Part shown: positions 17,300 to 26,712 of the stretch, piece by piece
Layout: each line of letters opens with the position of its first letter
How positions within the stretch are numbered: the first letter of the stretch is position 1
Assembly (NCBI RefSeq): GCF_000420745.1
Contig: NZ_ATVN01000003.1
Location: 62,001 to 126,000, forward strand
Length of the DNA: 64,000 bases
Source of the DNA: Pseudorhodobacter ferrugineus DSM 5888
GTDB taxonomy: Bacteria > Pseudomonadota > Alphaproteobacteria > Rhodobacterales > Rhodobacteraceae
Direction of reading: 5' to 3'
Notes under the pieces: generated by a model
The model's database searches: none
The model's input: the letters and a program-made list of their open reading frames with translations, nothing else
What the model was told of the DNA's origin: nothing
Program-made: the position numbers and the translations under genes

Positions 17300-17427
17300 A
17301 AAGGCTCGCTGATTAGGTTTTCGCCGCAAAGTAGGGCGTATTATGAATGGGTTTGCAACGGGGATTGTGCCAAAGCGTTGCGTCAACGCGGCCAAATCGA
17401 CCAATTCTTACATCGGAAAGGCAGCAC

Positions 17428-17865
17428 TCACATGCGCGAGGCCTTTTGGCGGGCAAGTGCAGATTGCTGATCCGTCAATCCCAACAGGTTGGCGACAAGC
17501 CGCATCAATTGGTCTTCGGCTGCATCGCGGCTGTCATCGGCAAGTGCGACCGACCACATCGCCTGAACCAGACCTGACCGTTCCTCAAGCGCCGTGCCTT
17601 CCTTTATCGCGCGGGTAAAGCGGACCGTATCAGGGGCTTCTTGCTCCAATACCTCTGCCTGCAGACGCATTTCGGCGGCGGCAGCTGGGGCAAGGCCGTG
17701 GCGCGCGCCCAAGACCTTGTCGATTCGTGCAATCTCAACCGGTGAATAGTCGCCATCGGCGCGGGCCAATCGCACAAGCAAAGCCGCCAACGCCAAATCG
17801 GCATCGGGTTCTGGCAAACGATCGGTTTTCGGGGCCGTCAGGCGGCGGATCAAGGCGTCAAACAT
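17428..17865 (-). CDS. TerB-like protein
   Basis: The 145-residue helical protein carries a TerB-type core: LAALLVRLARADGDYSPVE near residues 27-45 and a second acidic repeat ALADDSRDAAED near 107-118. This is the tellurite-resistance TerB fold, present in many proteins of unknown role. It is a single leftward gene, divergent from dprA. No tellurite-resistance neighbours are present, so a specific resistance role should not be assumed. A second TerB domain occurs in the gene at 45.6-46.3 kb. Confidence 0.78.
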   Translation of the reverse strand: MFDALIRRLTAPKTDRLPEPDADLALAALLVRLARADGDYSPVEIARIDKVLGARHGLAPAAAAEMRLQAEVLEQEAPDTVRFTRAIKEGTALEERSGLVQAMWSVALADDSRDAAEDQLMRLVANLLGLTDQQSALARQKASRM

Positions 17866-18016
17866 CAGAATGGTATAAGCACTTTAGCCCCGCCTGCCAA
17901 TCACGAGATGCGGAGCCGATAAAAAATTCGTACAAAATGTGCGTTTTTCGGTTTCGTTCATAACCCGTTAACCTTGGTTGGTGAATGCTTGAAGGAGTTA
18001 ACCCGAAAGCTGCCCA

Positions 18017-19186
18017 ATGGATTCGGACCTTTTTGATCATGCTCGCGCGGCCCCAGCTGTTTTGTCAGACAGCCAGCGCATGGACTGGTTGCGCCTTATC
18101 CGTTCGCGGCGGGTCGGGGCCGTAACCTTTCATCGGTTGATTGCTGAACACGGCTCTGCGGCAGCGGCGCTTGACGCGCTGCCTGAAATCGCAGCAGCGG
18201 CAGGCGTAAAGGACTATTCGACTTGCGCCGTGGAAGTTGCCGCACACGAGGCGTCTTTGGCCCGCATCGCTGGCGCAAAAATGATCTGCTGGGGCGAGCC
18301 TGGGTATCCTGAGGCGCTGTATGATCTGCCGGATGCGCCGCCTGTGATCTGGGCCATTGGCAATGTTGACCTGCTCAATCGCCCCAGCGTGGCAATGGTG
18401 GGCGCGCGCAATGCGTCCAGCCTAGGGCTGCGCATGGCCACCCGCTTGGCCGAAACCTTGGGCGAAAAGGGCTTTGTCGTAGTGTCCGGCCTTGCACGTG
18501 GCATTGATGCGGCCGCGCATAAGGCCGCACTGGCATTGGGCACCATCGCGGTACAGGCCGGAGGTGTAGACGTGATCTACCCCGAGGAAAACGCCGTGCT
18601 CGCCGCCGAGATTGCGGCAAAAGGCTGTAGGATTTCCGAACAACCCATGGGGCTTACCCCTCAGGCCCGCCATTTCCCGATGCGGAATCGGCTGGTGTCG
18701 GGCCTGTCGCGTGCCGTTGTGGTGGTTGAGGCTGCGGCGCGGTCCGGCAGCCTGATCACTGCGCGCAATGCCTTGGACCAAGGCCGTGATGTGTTGGCTG
18801 TACCGGGCCATCCCTTTGATGCCCGCGCCGCTGGATGCAACATGCTGATCCGCGATGGCGCGACCTTGGTGCGCAGCTCATCAGACGTAATTGAAGCTAT
18901 TGGAACCGGATTGCCGCACATGCGCGCCGAACCCACGCGCCCCGATCCTGTAGTCCAGCCCCACCAGCCCTTGCCAGGGCCGGTTCCCGCCCGTCGCCCC
19001 TTGGCTGATATGGCGCAGATCCATAGTCAAATCCTCGCCCGCCTTGGCCCCAGCCCCTTGGCCGAGGATCAATTGATCCGTGACCTAGCTATGCCCCCCA
19101 GCCGGATAACCCCTGAACTGTTGGCCTTGGAACTGGAAGGCAAGGTTTTGCGTCAGGCCGGTGGATTGCTGTCGCGGGTCGATTGA
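18017..19186 (+). CDS. dprA: DNA-processing protein DprA
   Basis: DprA binds incoming single-stranded DNA and loads RecA during natural transformation and, in Rhodobacterales, uptake of gene-transfer-agent DNA. The 389-residue protein has a helical N-terminal region, the Rossmann core with MVGARNASSLG and SGLARGIDAAAHKAAL, and a C-terminal winged-helix-like domain (about 330-389). Two TTAACC half-sites lie upstream (17968 and 17998), but not at CtrA spacing. The start at 18017 follows GAAAGCTGCCC; topA lies downstream on the same strand. Confidence 0.94.
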   Translation: MDSDLFDHARAAPAVLSDSQRMDWLRLIRSRRVGAVTFHRLIAEHGSAAAALDALPEIAAAAGVKDYSTCAVEVAAHEASLARIAGAKMICWGEPGYPEALYDLPDAPPVIWAIGNVDLLNRPSVAMVGARNASSLGLRMATRLAETLGEKGFVVVSGLARGIDAAAHKAALALGTIAVQAGGVDVIYPEENAVLAAEIAAKGCRISEQPMGLTPQARHFPMRNRLVSGLSRAVVVVEAAARSGSLITARNALDQGRDVLAVPGHPFDARAAGCNMLIRDGATLVRSSSDVIEAIGTGLPHMRAEPTRPDPVVQPHQPLPGPVPARRPLADMAQIHSQILARLGPSPLAEDQLIRDLAMPPSRITPELLALELEGKVLRQAGGLLSRVD

Positions 19187-19372
19187 AGGCCCCAGAAATC
19201 TGAGGGTTACAGGCAAAAGCCCGAATTGCAGCCGAACCTCCCCTTGTGGACGCCCGAAAAAAAGGCAATCAGGTCAAGCGCTTTGGGTTTGCCGCATGCC
19301 TCCATTGACATTGGCCCCCATCCGCCCACATCTTGCCCCGCCACCATAGGGTCCGCAAATAAAGAGGTTTTC

Positions 19373-22090
19373 ATGGCTGTTGTCGTTGTAGAGTCCCCCG
19401 CCAAGGCCAAGACAATTAACAAATATTTGGGCTCGAACTATACAGTTCTCGCGTCCTTTGGCCACGTGCGTGATTTGCCCCCCAAGGATGGATCGGTCGA
19501 CCCTAACGACGAATTTGCGATGAAATGGGAAGTGGCGGCAGATAGTAAAAAGCATATCAAGGCAATCACCGATGCGCTGAAAAGCGACAATGAACTGATC
19601 CTCGCGACCGACCCTGACCGCGAAGGCGAGGCGATTTCGTGGCATCTGCAAGAGGCACTGGCCAAAAGCATCAAGAAAGATACCAAGGTCAGCCGCGTCA
19701 CCTTTAACGCCATCACCAAGGCGGCTGTGACCGAGGCGATGAAAAACCCGCGCCAGATTGATGTGCCGCTGGTCGATGCCTATCTGGCCCGCCGAGCGTT
19801 GGACTATCTGGTGGGGTTCACCTTGTCGCCCGTGCTGTGGCGCAAGCTGCCGGGTGCGAAATCGGCGGGCCGTGTGCAATCGGTCTGCCTGCGCCTTATT
19901 GTGGAACGCGAGATGGAGATTGAGTCCTTTCGTGCCCGTGAATTCTGGGGCGTGAACGCCCGCCTGACCACACCGCGCGGGCAGGAATATGATGCGCGTT
20001 TGACGGTGCTTGGTGGCAAGAAATTGGACAAATTCGACATTTCCAACGTCGAAGCAGCCGATCTGGCGGTCCAAGCTGTCAGTTCTCGAACATTGATCGT
20101 GCAATCCGTTGAGGCAAAGCCAGCATCGCGCAACCCGTCCGCGCCCTTTATGACCTCGACCTTGCAGCAAGAGGCGAGCCGCAAGTTCGGGATGGGCGCC
20201 AAGCAAGCGATGGGTGCGGCACAGCGTCTTTATGAGGGGGGCCATATCACCTACATGCGAACCGACGGCATTGATATGGCGCCTGAGGCTGTGACTGATG
20301 CGCGCGCCACGATTGCGGACCGGTATGGTGCGAAATACGTGCCTGAAACCCCACGTGTTTACAAAAACAAAGCCAAAAACGCGCAAGAGGCGCATGAGTG
20401 CATCCGCCCCACTGATATGTCCAAAGCCGCCGATGATCTGCGGTTGGATGGTGAGCAGAAAAAGCTCTATGACTTGATCTGGAAACGCACGATTGCCAGC
20501 CAGATGGCGGCGGCGCGGTTGGAGCGGACGACTGTTGATGTGAGCAGCAAAGATGGCCAAGTCGTGCTGCGCGCGACGGGGCAAGTGGTGCTATTTGACG
20601 GGTTTTTGAAGCTGTATGAAGAAGGCCGCGACGATGAGGATGGCGACGAAGGCCGCCTGCCGCAAATCATGCAAGGTGAGGCCGCCGAGTTTGTGAAAGG
20701 CGCGTTTGTCGAGGCCTTTGCCAAGGCAGCCTCTGCCAGTGATGATGTGATCGAAGGGTCTGCAACGCGGGTGCCTTCGGCTGTGACCAATGCGGGCAAG
20801 TCGGTACTGGGGGCGCAACATTTCACCCAGCCGCCGCCGCGTTACACCGAGGCGACCTTGGTCAAACGGATGGAAGAGTTGGGGATCGGGCGGCCATCGA
20901 CGTATGCCTCGATCATGACCACGATTGTGGACCGCGAATATGTTCGCAAAGACAAAAACCGCCTGTTTCCCGAGGATAAGGGGCGGCTGGTCACGGCGTT
21001 TTTGTCGAATTATTTCCGTAAATATGTGGAGTATGATTTCACCGCTGACCTTGAGGGGCAGCTTGATGACGTGTCGGCCGGCGACCGCGATTACAAAGAA
21101 GTGTTGGCGCGGTTCTGGCGGGATTTCTCGGCGGCGATTGCCGAGACAGCGGACTTGCGGATTGGCGAGGTGCTCACCAAGATTGATGAGTTTCTGGCTC
21201 CGCATCTTTACCCCCCCCGCGCCGATGGGTCGGATCCGCGGGTTTGCCCTGTCTGTGGCGAGGGCCGCTTGCATCTGAAAACGGCGCGGTCTGGTGGGGC
21301 GTTTATCGGCTGCGGAAGCTACCCTGAATGTCGGTATACTCGCCCGATTTCGGTTGCTGGCGGTGAAGAAGGTGTTGCGATCTCTCCGGATGGGCAGGTG
21401 CTGGGTGTCGATGATAACGGCGAGCAGATCAGCCTGCGGACGGGGCGATTTGGCCCCTATGTTCAGCGGGGCGAGGCCACGGAAGAGGTTCCGAAACCGC
21501 CGCGGGCCAGCCTGCCGAAAGGGTGGGGGCCGGAAGCGATGACGCTGGAAAAGGCGCTGACCTTGCTGTCTTTGCCGCGCCAGATTGGGCCGCATCCTGA
21601 GGATGGGGAAATGGTTGAGGCCGCGATTGGGCGGTATGGACCTTATGTGAAGCATAACAAAGTCTACGCGAACCTGCCCGATGTGGAGGAGGTTTTCACG
21701 ATCGGGATGAACCGCGCCGTTGAGGTTTTGGCGAATAAATATTCTAAGGCGCGGGTTGCGGCGGAGCCGATTAAAGATTTGGGTGAGCATCCTGAAGGCG
21801 GGCCGATGGCTGTGATGCCGGGCCGATATGGGCCTTATATTAAATGGGGCAAGGTGAACGCGACGGTTCCGAAAGAGATCGAGCCGGCAGAGGTATCAGT
21901 CGAGCAGGCAATTGAATTGTTGAACGAGAGGGCGGCGAAAACGGGGACGAAAAAGAAAGCCCCCGCCAAGAAAGCGGCCACCAAGAAAGCCACCCCCAAG
22001 AAAGCCGCAGAGAAAAAGCCCGCTGCAAAGAAACCGGCGGCGAAAAAGGCCTCGGCTAAGAAGGCCGCAGCGAAAAAGACCGAGGAATAA
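19373..22090 (+). CDS. topA: DNA topoisomerase I
   Basis: TopA relaxes negative supercoils. The start at 19373 (MAVVVVESPAKAKTI, Toprim domain) follows an AAAGAGG ribosome site and gives 905 residues. The catalytic tyrosine is Tyr294 in TYMRTDG. A four-cysteine zinc segment (CPVCGEG...CGSYPEC) lies near residues 625-655, followed by repeated C-terminal FGPYV/YGPYV units. The last 45 residues are a Lys/Ala-rich repeat (PAKKAATKKATPKKA style), a histone-H1-like DNA-binding tail. The dprA-topA order is common in bacteria. Confidence 0.97.
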   Translation: MAVVVVESPAKAKTINKYLGSNYTVLASFGHVRDLPPKDGSVDPNDEFAMKWEVAADSKKHIKAITDALKSDNELILATDPDREGEAISWHLQEALAKSIKKDTKVSRVTFNAITKAAVTEAMKNPRQIDVPLVDAYLARRALDYLVGFTLSPVLWRKLPGAKSAGRVQSVCLRLIVEREMEIESFRAREFWGVNARLTTPRGQEYDARLTVLGGKKLDKFDISNVEAADLAVQAVSSRTLIVQSVEAKPASRNPSAPFMTSTLQQEASRKFGMGAKQAMGAAQRLYEGGHITYMRTDGIDMAPEAVTDARATIADRYGAKYVPETPRVYKNKAKNAQEAHECIRPTDMSKAADDLRLDGEQKKLYDLIWKRTIASQMAAARLERTTVDVSSKDGQVVLRATGQVVLFDGFLKLYEEGRDDEDGDEGRLPQIMQGEAAEFVKGAFVEAFAKAASASDDVIEGSATRVPSAVTNAGKSVLGAQHFTQPPPRYTEATLVKRMEELGIGRPSTYASIMTTIVDREYVRKDKNRLFPEDKGRLVTAFLSNYFRKYVEYDFTADLEGQLDDVSAGDRDYKEVLARFWRDFSAAIAETADLRIGEVLTKIDEFLAPHLYPPRADGSDPRVCPVCGEGRLHLKTARSGGAFIGCGSYPECRYTRPISVAGGEEGVAISPDGQVLGVDDNGEQISLRTGRFGPYVQRGEATEEVPKPPRASLPKGWGPEAMTLEKALTLLSLPRQIGPHPEDGEMVEAAIGRYGPYVKHNKVYANLPDVEEVFTIGMNRAVEVLANKYSKARVAAEPIKDLGEHPEGGPMAVMPGRYGPYIKWGKVNATVPKEIEPAEVSVEQAIELLNERAAKTGTKKKAPAKKAATKKATPKKAAEKKPAAKKPAAKKASAKKAAAKKTEE

Positions 22091-22202
22091 TGAGAAATGT
22101 CCGCGTGCGGTCATTTCTATAAGTCATTGATACAGTTGTGGTTTCAGTTTTCTGTTAACTGAATTTTAAGGTGTTCGCGTGGGGCACATTCTACTGTGCT
22201 GT

Positions 22203-22224
22203 GGCGGGGTGAACCCCGACCCAC
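22203..22224. repeat. 22-bp palindromic repeat unit (CGGGGTGAACCCCG type)
   Basis: CGGGGTGAACCCCG forms the core, and the unit closely matches the one at 59137-59158 (about 20 of 22 bases). It lies between the converging topA and protease genes. It belongs with the other CCTAC-ending palindromic units in this window. Confidence 0.5.
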
Positions 22225-22239
22225 GGGGCCAAGCCGCCA

Positions 22240-23664
22240 TCAATAGCACTGTATTAACATTGTAAAGCCCGTTGCTTTTTCAGCAATTTCTTCGGGCGCA
22301 AGGGCTGCGCCCGGTTGGGCGATCATTGGGTCTATTCCGTTTGACCCCATAAACAGCTTGGCTATTTCACCCCGAATGGCGAAGTTCACGTTCTGTGGCG
22401 TGTCGCCAAACCGATCATTGATGTTGTCACTGTTCAGTTTTGAGACCACAACGGCGACGACACTGCCGTCAGCCGCCAAAACGGGGCCGCCCGAGTTTCC
22501 GGATTGAACCGGTGCGGTTATCTGAAGCTGCGTTGCATCCCCCGTAACACCTTTGAGGCTGGACACCGCCCCACGTGTCACGTTGACCCCACCAAGCACG
22601 CTGGACAGCGGATAGCCCACCACCGTTACGTCAGAGTTCAACCTCGCAGGGCCTTGGGCAAAGGCGGCGACATTCGGGGCGGTGGGGAGGGCTACCGAAA
22701 GCAGAGCAAGATCAAAATCAGCCGAGGTATCAAGGACCGTTGCTGTATTTTGCCCGATTCGCAGCGTGCTGCACCCGTCAATGACATGCGCGTTGGTCAG
22801 TACATGCCCTTGAGCAGACACATAAAAGCCGGTGCCTGTCGATTTTACCGCAGAGTTTGTTGCGGGTGCCAGTGTCGGTGCGGGGAGGGCAGGTGCTGCA
22901 GTCGCCCCGCTTTGCGTGTTGACCTGAGCCAATATCTCCTCGACCAGATTAGCAAGCCTACCGCCAGTTGGAAGGGAGATTGCAGAAGCACGGCCCTTGG
23001 TTATCGAGGCCGCAACGGCCATCATCGTGGGTTCATCCGAGCGATTGGCAGACAGGACGATTGTGGACCAAGCCCCAGCAGATTGAAGCGAGCGCACGTA
23101 AAGCACGGTGCCATCGCGTAGTTGGGCAGAGGTGATCCAAGTAGCATCGTGCCGCAAAGTATAGGCTTGATCTGACCATTGTGGGCGCAATTGTGCATAG
23201 CTGTGGACCGATCGCATTTGGGTGGTATCGCCAATGTTGATCGAATAGGCGAGGCTGCTTTTGGTGTGGTTGAAGCTGACGAAAAGGTCGGTGCCGCTTG
23301 TGTCTGACATGGCAGAGGTGGGCACAAGAAAGGACAAGCCCAAAACATCCCAATACTGCTGTTTCCAGCCGTTTTGCGCGAATTGATCACTGACTGAAAT
23401 TACCAAAGCGGCTGAATGGGCGTTCAATGCAGGAAAAAAGTCGAACTTTTTTCGGGCATAACGATCCAGCGCGTCTTGGCTGCGGTTGCCCCAAGCCCCA
23501 TCCAAAAGCCCATTGTAAAGCCTTTCAAAGGCGAGGGCCGTTTGTAAAAAGCGCTGTTCGTCAGTGTCGAACAGGTCCGCGCGTAATGGGTCAAATAAGG
23601 GTTGGGCGGCAGTTGGAACGGGCGTGAACAATAGGGCGACCAGCACAAGACGAATGCGAAACAT
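22240..23664 (-). CDS. secreted trypsin-like serine protease (S1C)
   Basis: The start at 23664 gives 474 residues. A signal peptide (cleavage near PTAAQP, residue 20) is followed by a peptidoglycan-binding-like segment (LNGLLDGAWG-type, residues 37-72), a domain of unknown role, and a C-terminal trypsin domain. The catalytic triad is His293 (TNAHVIDGC), Asp318 (DFDLALL) and Ser391 (SGNSGGPVL). There is no PDZ domain, unlike DegP/HtrA. It probably acts in the periplasm on misfolded or cell-wall-linked substrates. It ends convergently with topA. Confidence 0.86.
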   Translation of the reverse strand: MFRIRLVLVALLFTPVPTAAQPLFDPLRADLFDTDEQRFLQTALAFERLYNGLLDGAWGNRSQDALDRYARKKFDFFPALNAHSAALVISVSDQFAQNGWKQQYWDVLGLSFLVPTSAMSDTSGTDLFVSFNHTKSSLAYSINIGDTTQMRSVHSYAQLRPQWSDQAYTLRHDATWITSAQLRDGTVLYVRSLQSAGAWSTIVLSANRSDEPTMMAVAASITKGRASAISLPTGGRLANLVEEILAQVNTQSGATAAPALPAPTLAPATNSAVKSTGTGFYVSAQGHVLTNAHVIDGCSTLRIGQNTATVLDTSADFDLALLSVALPTAPNVAAFAQGPARLNSDVTVVGYPLSSVLGGVNVTRGAVSSLKGVTGDATQLQITAPVQSGNSGGPVLAADGSVVAVVVSKLNSDNINDRFGDTPQNVNFAIRGEIAKLFMGSNGIDPMIAQPGAALAPEEIAEKATGFTMLIQCY

Positions 23665-23738
23665 CCCGAACCCTTTCCAGTATTTGGCCCAAGATTGCGC
23701 GTAGCAGGCGGACTGTAAAGAGCTTTGCCGCAGTGCCC

Positions 23739-24770
23739 TTATGCGCCTCGCGGGTTCACCAGCCGCCCCATCACATGTGCCGCCGTGAGCGTGCCGATGC
23801 GCGCCCCCCTTTCGGTGACGGCGATTTCGATGGCACCGTCGCGGATCAGTTCCATGATCTGAATGACAGGGGTTTCGGCGTCGCGTTCGGTGGTCGCCGT
23901 GCTTGGCCCTGCTTGCATGACATCGCGGGCTGTGAGGACGGAAAGCGGGTTCATATGGGCGACGAAATCGGCGACATATTCCGACACGGGGTTGGCGATA
24001 ATCTCGCGGGCGGTGCCGCATTGCACGATGCGACCACCCTCCATCAACGCGATGCGGTTGCCGATTTTGAACGCCTCATCCAGATCATGGCTTACGAAAA
24101 CGATGGTGCGTTTCAGGCGGGTTTGCAGTTCTAGCAGCTCGTCCTGCAACCGTGCGCGGATGAGCGGGTCGAGGGCGGAAAAGGGTTCGTCCATCAGCAA
24201 AATCGGCGCATCGGTGACAAAGGCGCGGGCAAGGCCCACGCGTTGCTGCATGCCGCCCGAAAGTTCGCCCACCTTGCGGTCGGCCCATTGGGACAGGTTT
24301 ACCAGTTCCAACTGCGCCTCGACTGCCGTGCGGCGCTGGGCGGGGGATTGGCCTGCAAGCTCTAAGCCAAGGCCAACGTTTTCGCGCACGGTGCGCCACG
24401 GTAGCAGGCCGAATTGCTGAAACACCATCGCGATATTGGACAGGCGCAGGCGGCGCAGGGTGGCGGTATCGGCATGGGTCACCGAGGTCATTTTATCGCC
24501 GTCTTTGACGCGGACTTCGCCACGCACAACAGGGTTTAACCCGTTGACACCGCGCAAGAGGGTGGATTTGCCCGAGCCGGACAGGCCCATCAGCACAAGA
24601 ATTTCGCCCGTTGCCACATTGAGCGTGCAGTTGTGAACGCCCAGAACTTGGCCCGTGGCGGATTGAATGTCGGGGCGCGATTGGCCTTGGTCCATCAGGG
24701 GCAAGGCGACATCAGGGCGGTCGCCAAAAACGATAGAGACATTGTCGAATTCTACAGCATTCTGAGTCAT
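23739..24770 (-). CDS. choV: choline ABC transporter ATP-binding protein
   Basis: The 343-residue ATPase has Walker A GLSGSGKST, signature LSGGMQQRV and Walker B LLMDEPFSALD. A C-terminal CBS-like segment (about 280-343) is typical of osmolyte importers of the ProV/ChoV group. It overlaps choW by four bases (ATGA), which fixes the start at 24770; the much longer upstream frame runs through choW and is spurious. It energises choline uptake, with choW and choX forming the rest of the importer. Confidence 0.93.
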   Translation of the reverse strand: MTQNAVEFDNVSIVFGDRPDVALPLMDQGQSRPDIQSATGQVLGVHNCTLNVATGEILVLMGLSGSGKSTLLRGVNGLNPVVRGEVRVKDGDKMTSVTHADTATLRRLRLSNIAMVFQQFGLLPWRTVRENVGLGLELAGQSPAQRRTAVEAQLELVNLSQWADRKVGELSGGMQQRVGLARAFVTDAPILLMDEPFSALDPLIRARLQDELLELQTRLKRTIVFVSHDLDEAFKIGNRIALMEGGRIVQCGTAREIIANPVSEYVADFVAHMNPLSVLTARDVMQAGPSTATTERDAETPVIQIMELIRDGAIEIAVTERGARIGTLTAAHVMGRLVNPRGA

Positions 24771-25621
24771 TTTTTGGCCATCCCCAGCATGACGCGCAAG
24801 ACGGTGGCCAGCGCCACGATGACAAAGCCGGATTCGAACCCAAGGTCGGGTTTCATCCGGTTCAGGCCGTTCAGCACGGGTTGGCCAAGCCCGCCTGCGC
24901 CAACCAGCGTGGCGATGACGACCATCGACAGCGACAGCATAATGGTTTGGTTCAGGCCCATCATGATTTGCGGAAAGGCCGAAGGAAGTTCGACCTTGAG
25001 CAGTTTTTGCATGGGCGTGGCGCCGAATGCGGTCGCTGCCTCGGTCAGTTCGGTGGGAGTGGAGGAGATGCCGAGATGTGTGAGGCGGATTGAGGCGGGC
25101 AGGGCGAAGATGACGGTGGCGATAAGGCCGGGGACCTGGCCAAGCCCGAAAAAGATAACGGCAGGAATGAGATAGACGAAAGGCGGCAAGGTTTGCATGA
25201 GGTCGAGGACGGGTTCGATTGCCGAATAGACCCATTTGCGGCGGGCGGCGAAAATGCCGGTGGGCAGGCCGATCCCCATGCACACGATGCAGGACACAAG
25301 GATCAGGGCGAGGGTTTCGATCGTGCGGTCCCAGTAGCCTTGGTTGATGATGAACAGCATGCCGGCCGCGACGATGGCGCATTTTTTGACGTTGCGTTGC
25401 AGGGCGTAGGTGATGGCGGCGAACAGCAATGTCATGCCGAGGGGGCCAATGGTTTCGATGGACCATGTGACGCCGTCGATGATGCCGTTCAGCCCGTCCG
25501 AGATGAGGTCGAAGAGCCAGGATGCGTTTTGTTTCAGCCAGTTGACGCCGCTTTGGGCCCATTCACCCATCGGGATTTTGAAGGCGGTCAGCGTGTCGAT
25601 AAGGGGGGTGAGCAGGGCCAT
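24767..25621 (-). CDS. choW: choline ABC transporter permease
   Basis: The 284-residue protein has about six membrane helices and a binding-protein-dependent permease loop (LTEAATAFGATPMQKL). It matches the ProW/ChoW family, which imports choline or betaine. It lies between choX (with a transcription hairpin between them) and choV (four-base overlap). The divergent betIBA operon indicates choline as substrate. Confidence 0.92.
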   Translation of the reverse strand: MALLTPLIDTLTAFKIPMGEWAQSGVNWLKQNASWLFDLISDGLNGIIDGVTWSIETIGPLGMTLLFAAITYALQRNVKKCAIVAAGMLFIINQGYWDRTIETLALILVSCIVCMGIGLPTGIFAARRKWVYSAIEPVLDLMQTLPPFVYLIPAVIFFGLGQVPGLIATVIFALPASIRLTHLGISSTPTELTEAATAFGATPMQKLLKVELPSAFPQIMMGLNQTIMLSLSMVVIATLVGAGGLGQPVLNGLNRMKPDLGFESGFVIVALATVLRVMLGMAKK

Positions 25622-25650
25622 TTGGATCCTCGGGGCGGATGGTCGGCAAG

Positions 25651-25678
25651 AAAAAGGCCCCGGGTTACGCCGGGGCCT
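25651..25678 (-). terminator. attenuating terminator between choX and choW
   Basis: Read leftward, AGGCCCCGG and CCGGGGCCT form a perfect nine-pair stem with a six-base loop followed by five T. It lies just after the choX stop, so it should end many transcripts and leave the binding protein in excess over permease and ATPase. Confidence 0.85.
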
Positions 25679-25685
25679 GATGGAG

Positions 25686-26618
25686 TTAGTTGGCGAGTGC
25701 GGCCGTGACAGCCGCTATCGCATCGCCGCCGTCGCGTGTGGTGACACCGTCCAGCCAAGCGGTCAGCGTGTCGGGATTGGCGGCAAGCCATGCCTTGGCT
25801 GCGGCCTCGGGGGATTCGCCTCTGTCAAGGATTGCGCCCATGATTTCGTTTTCCAGTTTCAGCGAAAACTCGAGGTTCTGGAGCAATTTGCCGGTGTTGG
25901 CGCATTCGGTCACATAACCCGCGCGGGTGTTGGTGGCCACGGTGGCACCGCCCAGATCGGGGCCAAAGAAATCATCTCCGCCGGGCAGGTAGGTCATGGC
26001 GATATTGGCGTTCATCGGGTGAGGTTCCCAGCCGAGGAAAACGATAGGTTCATTGCGTTCCTCTGCGCGCGTGGCTTGGGCAAGCATGCCTTGTTCGGAG
26101 CTTTCCACGACTTCGAACCCCTTCAGGCCAAAGGCATCGCCGTCGACCATATCCAAGATCAGGCGGTTGCCGTCATTGCCGGGCTCAATGCCGTAAATCT
26201 TGCCATCCAGCGCGTCGCGCGCCTGTGCAATTGAGGCGAAATCGGTGATCCCAGCAGCGACCCCTGCGGCATTTGTGGCCAGCGTATACTTGGCGCCTGT
26301 CAGGTTGGTGCGCACGGTATCCACGGTTTTCGCCTCACGGTAGGGGGCGATATCGGCCTCCATAGTGGGCATCCAATTGCCAAGGAAAACGTCGATATTG
26401 CCTTCGGCCATTGAGGCGTAGGTGATTGGCACCGACAAAACCTTGGTTTCGGTTTCATAGCCAAGCGCCTGAAGAACAAGCGACGTTACGGCGGTGGTGG
26501 CGGTGATGTCGGTCCAGCCTACATCAGAAAAAGTGACTTTGTCGCAATTGGCGGCGGCGGGGCCTGCAAGGATAAGTGCGGCGGCGCTGGCCAGAAGGCT
26601 GAGTTTGATCGTGGACAT
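25686..26618 (-). CDS. choX: choline-binding periplasmic protein
   Basis: The start at 26618 (MSTIKLSLLAS) gives 310 residues with a signal peptide ending at GPAAANC. The mature protein has the OpuAC/ProX type-II fold, with VTFSDVGWTDITATTAV and FLGNWMPTMEAD segments typical of ChoX. It binds choline in the periplasm for choW-choV. It heads the leftward operon and is divergent from betI across a 94-base gap that holds a palindromic operator. The longer upstream frame overlaps that control region and is rejected. Confidence 0.94.
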   Translation of the reverse strand: MSTIKLSLLASAAALILAGPAAANCDKVTFSDVGWTDITATTAVTSLVLQALGYETETKVLSVPITYASMAEGNIDVFLGNWMPTMEADIAPYREAKTVDTVRTNLTGAKYTLATNAAGVAAGITDFASIAQARDALDGKIYGIEPGNDGNRLILDMVDGDAFGLKGFEVVESSEQGMLAQATRAEERNEPIVFLGWEPHPMNANIAMTYLPGGDDFFGPDLGGATVATNTRAGYVTECANTGKLLQNLEFSLKLENEIMGAILDRGESPEAAAKAWLAANPDTLTAWLDGVTTRDGGDAIAAVTAALAN

Positions 26619-26652
26619 AAGGTATCCCCTTGTTGATTGCGGTTTTTTGTTG

Positions 26653-26666
26653 ATTGACGAGTCAAT
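26653..26666. promoter_or_regulatory. BetI operator candidate in choX-betI gap
   Basis: ATTGACGAGTCAAT is an inverted repeat with six-base arms around GA, centred between the divergent choX and betI starts. BetI is a choline-responsive TetR repressor that binds between bet genes in other proteobacteria, so this is the natural candidate for its site. The exact match to a published BetI consensus was not checked. Confidence 0.55.
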
Positions 26667-26712
26667 AAACGTCACAATAGCCGGTATAGCAAGTTTTTTA
26701 TGGAATCCTGCA

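Noticed and set aside
17351-17374. Sigma-54-like TGGCAC/TTGCA pair before the HisP-like gene
   Set aside because: The GG-to-GC spacing is 15 instead of 12 bases, which sigma-54 does not tolerate.
19274-20584. Large antisense frame opposite topA
   Set aside because: Long antisense frames are expected opposite G+C-rich genes; it has no ribosome site or domain.
22155-22169. TTAA-N7-TTAA between topA and the protease
   Set aside because: It matches the CtrA spacing but lies between converging genes, far from any start, so it is likely chance.
24771-25562. Long leftward frame extending choV upstream
   Set aside because: It runs through choW and contains no ABC features beyond the true choV; the four-base ATGA overlap fixes the start at 24770.
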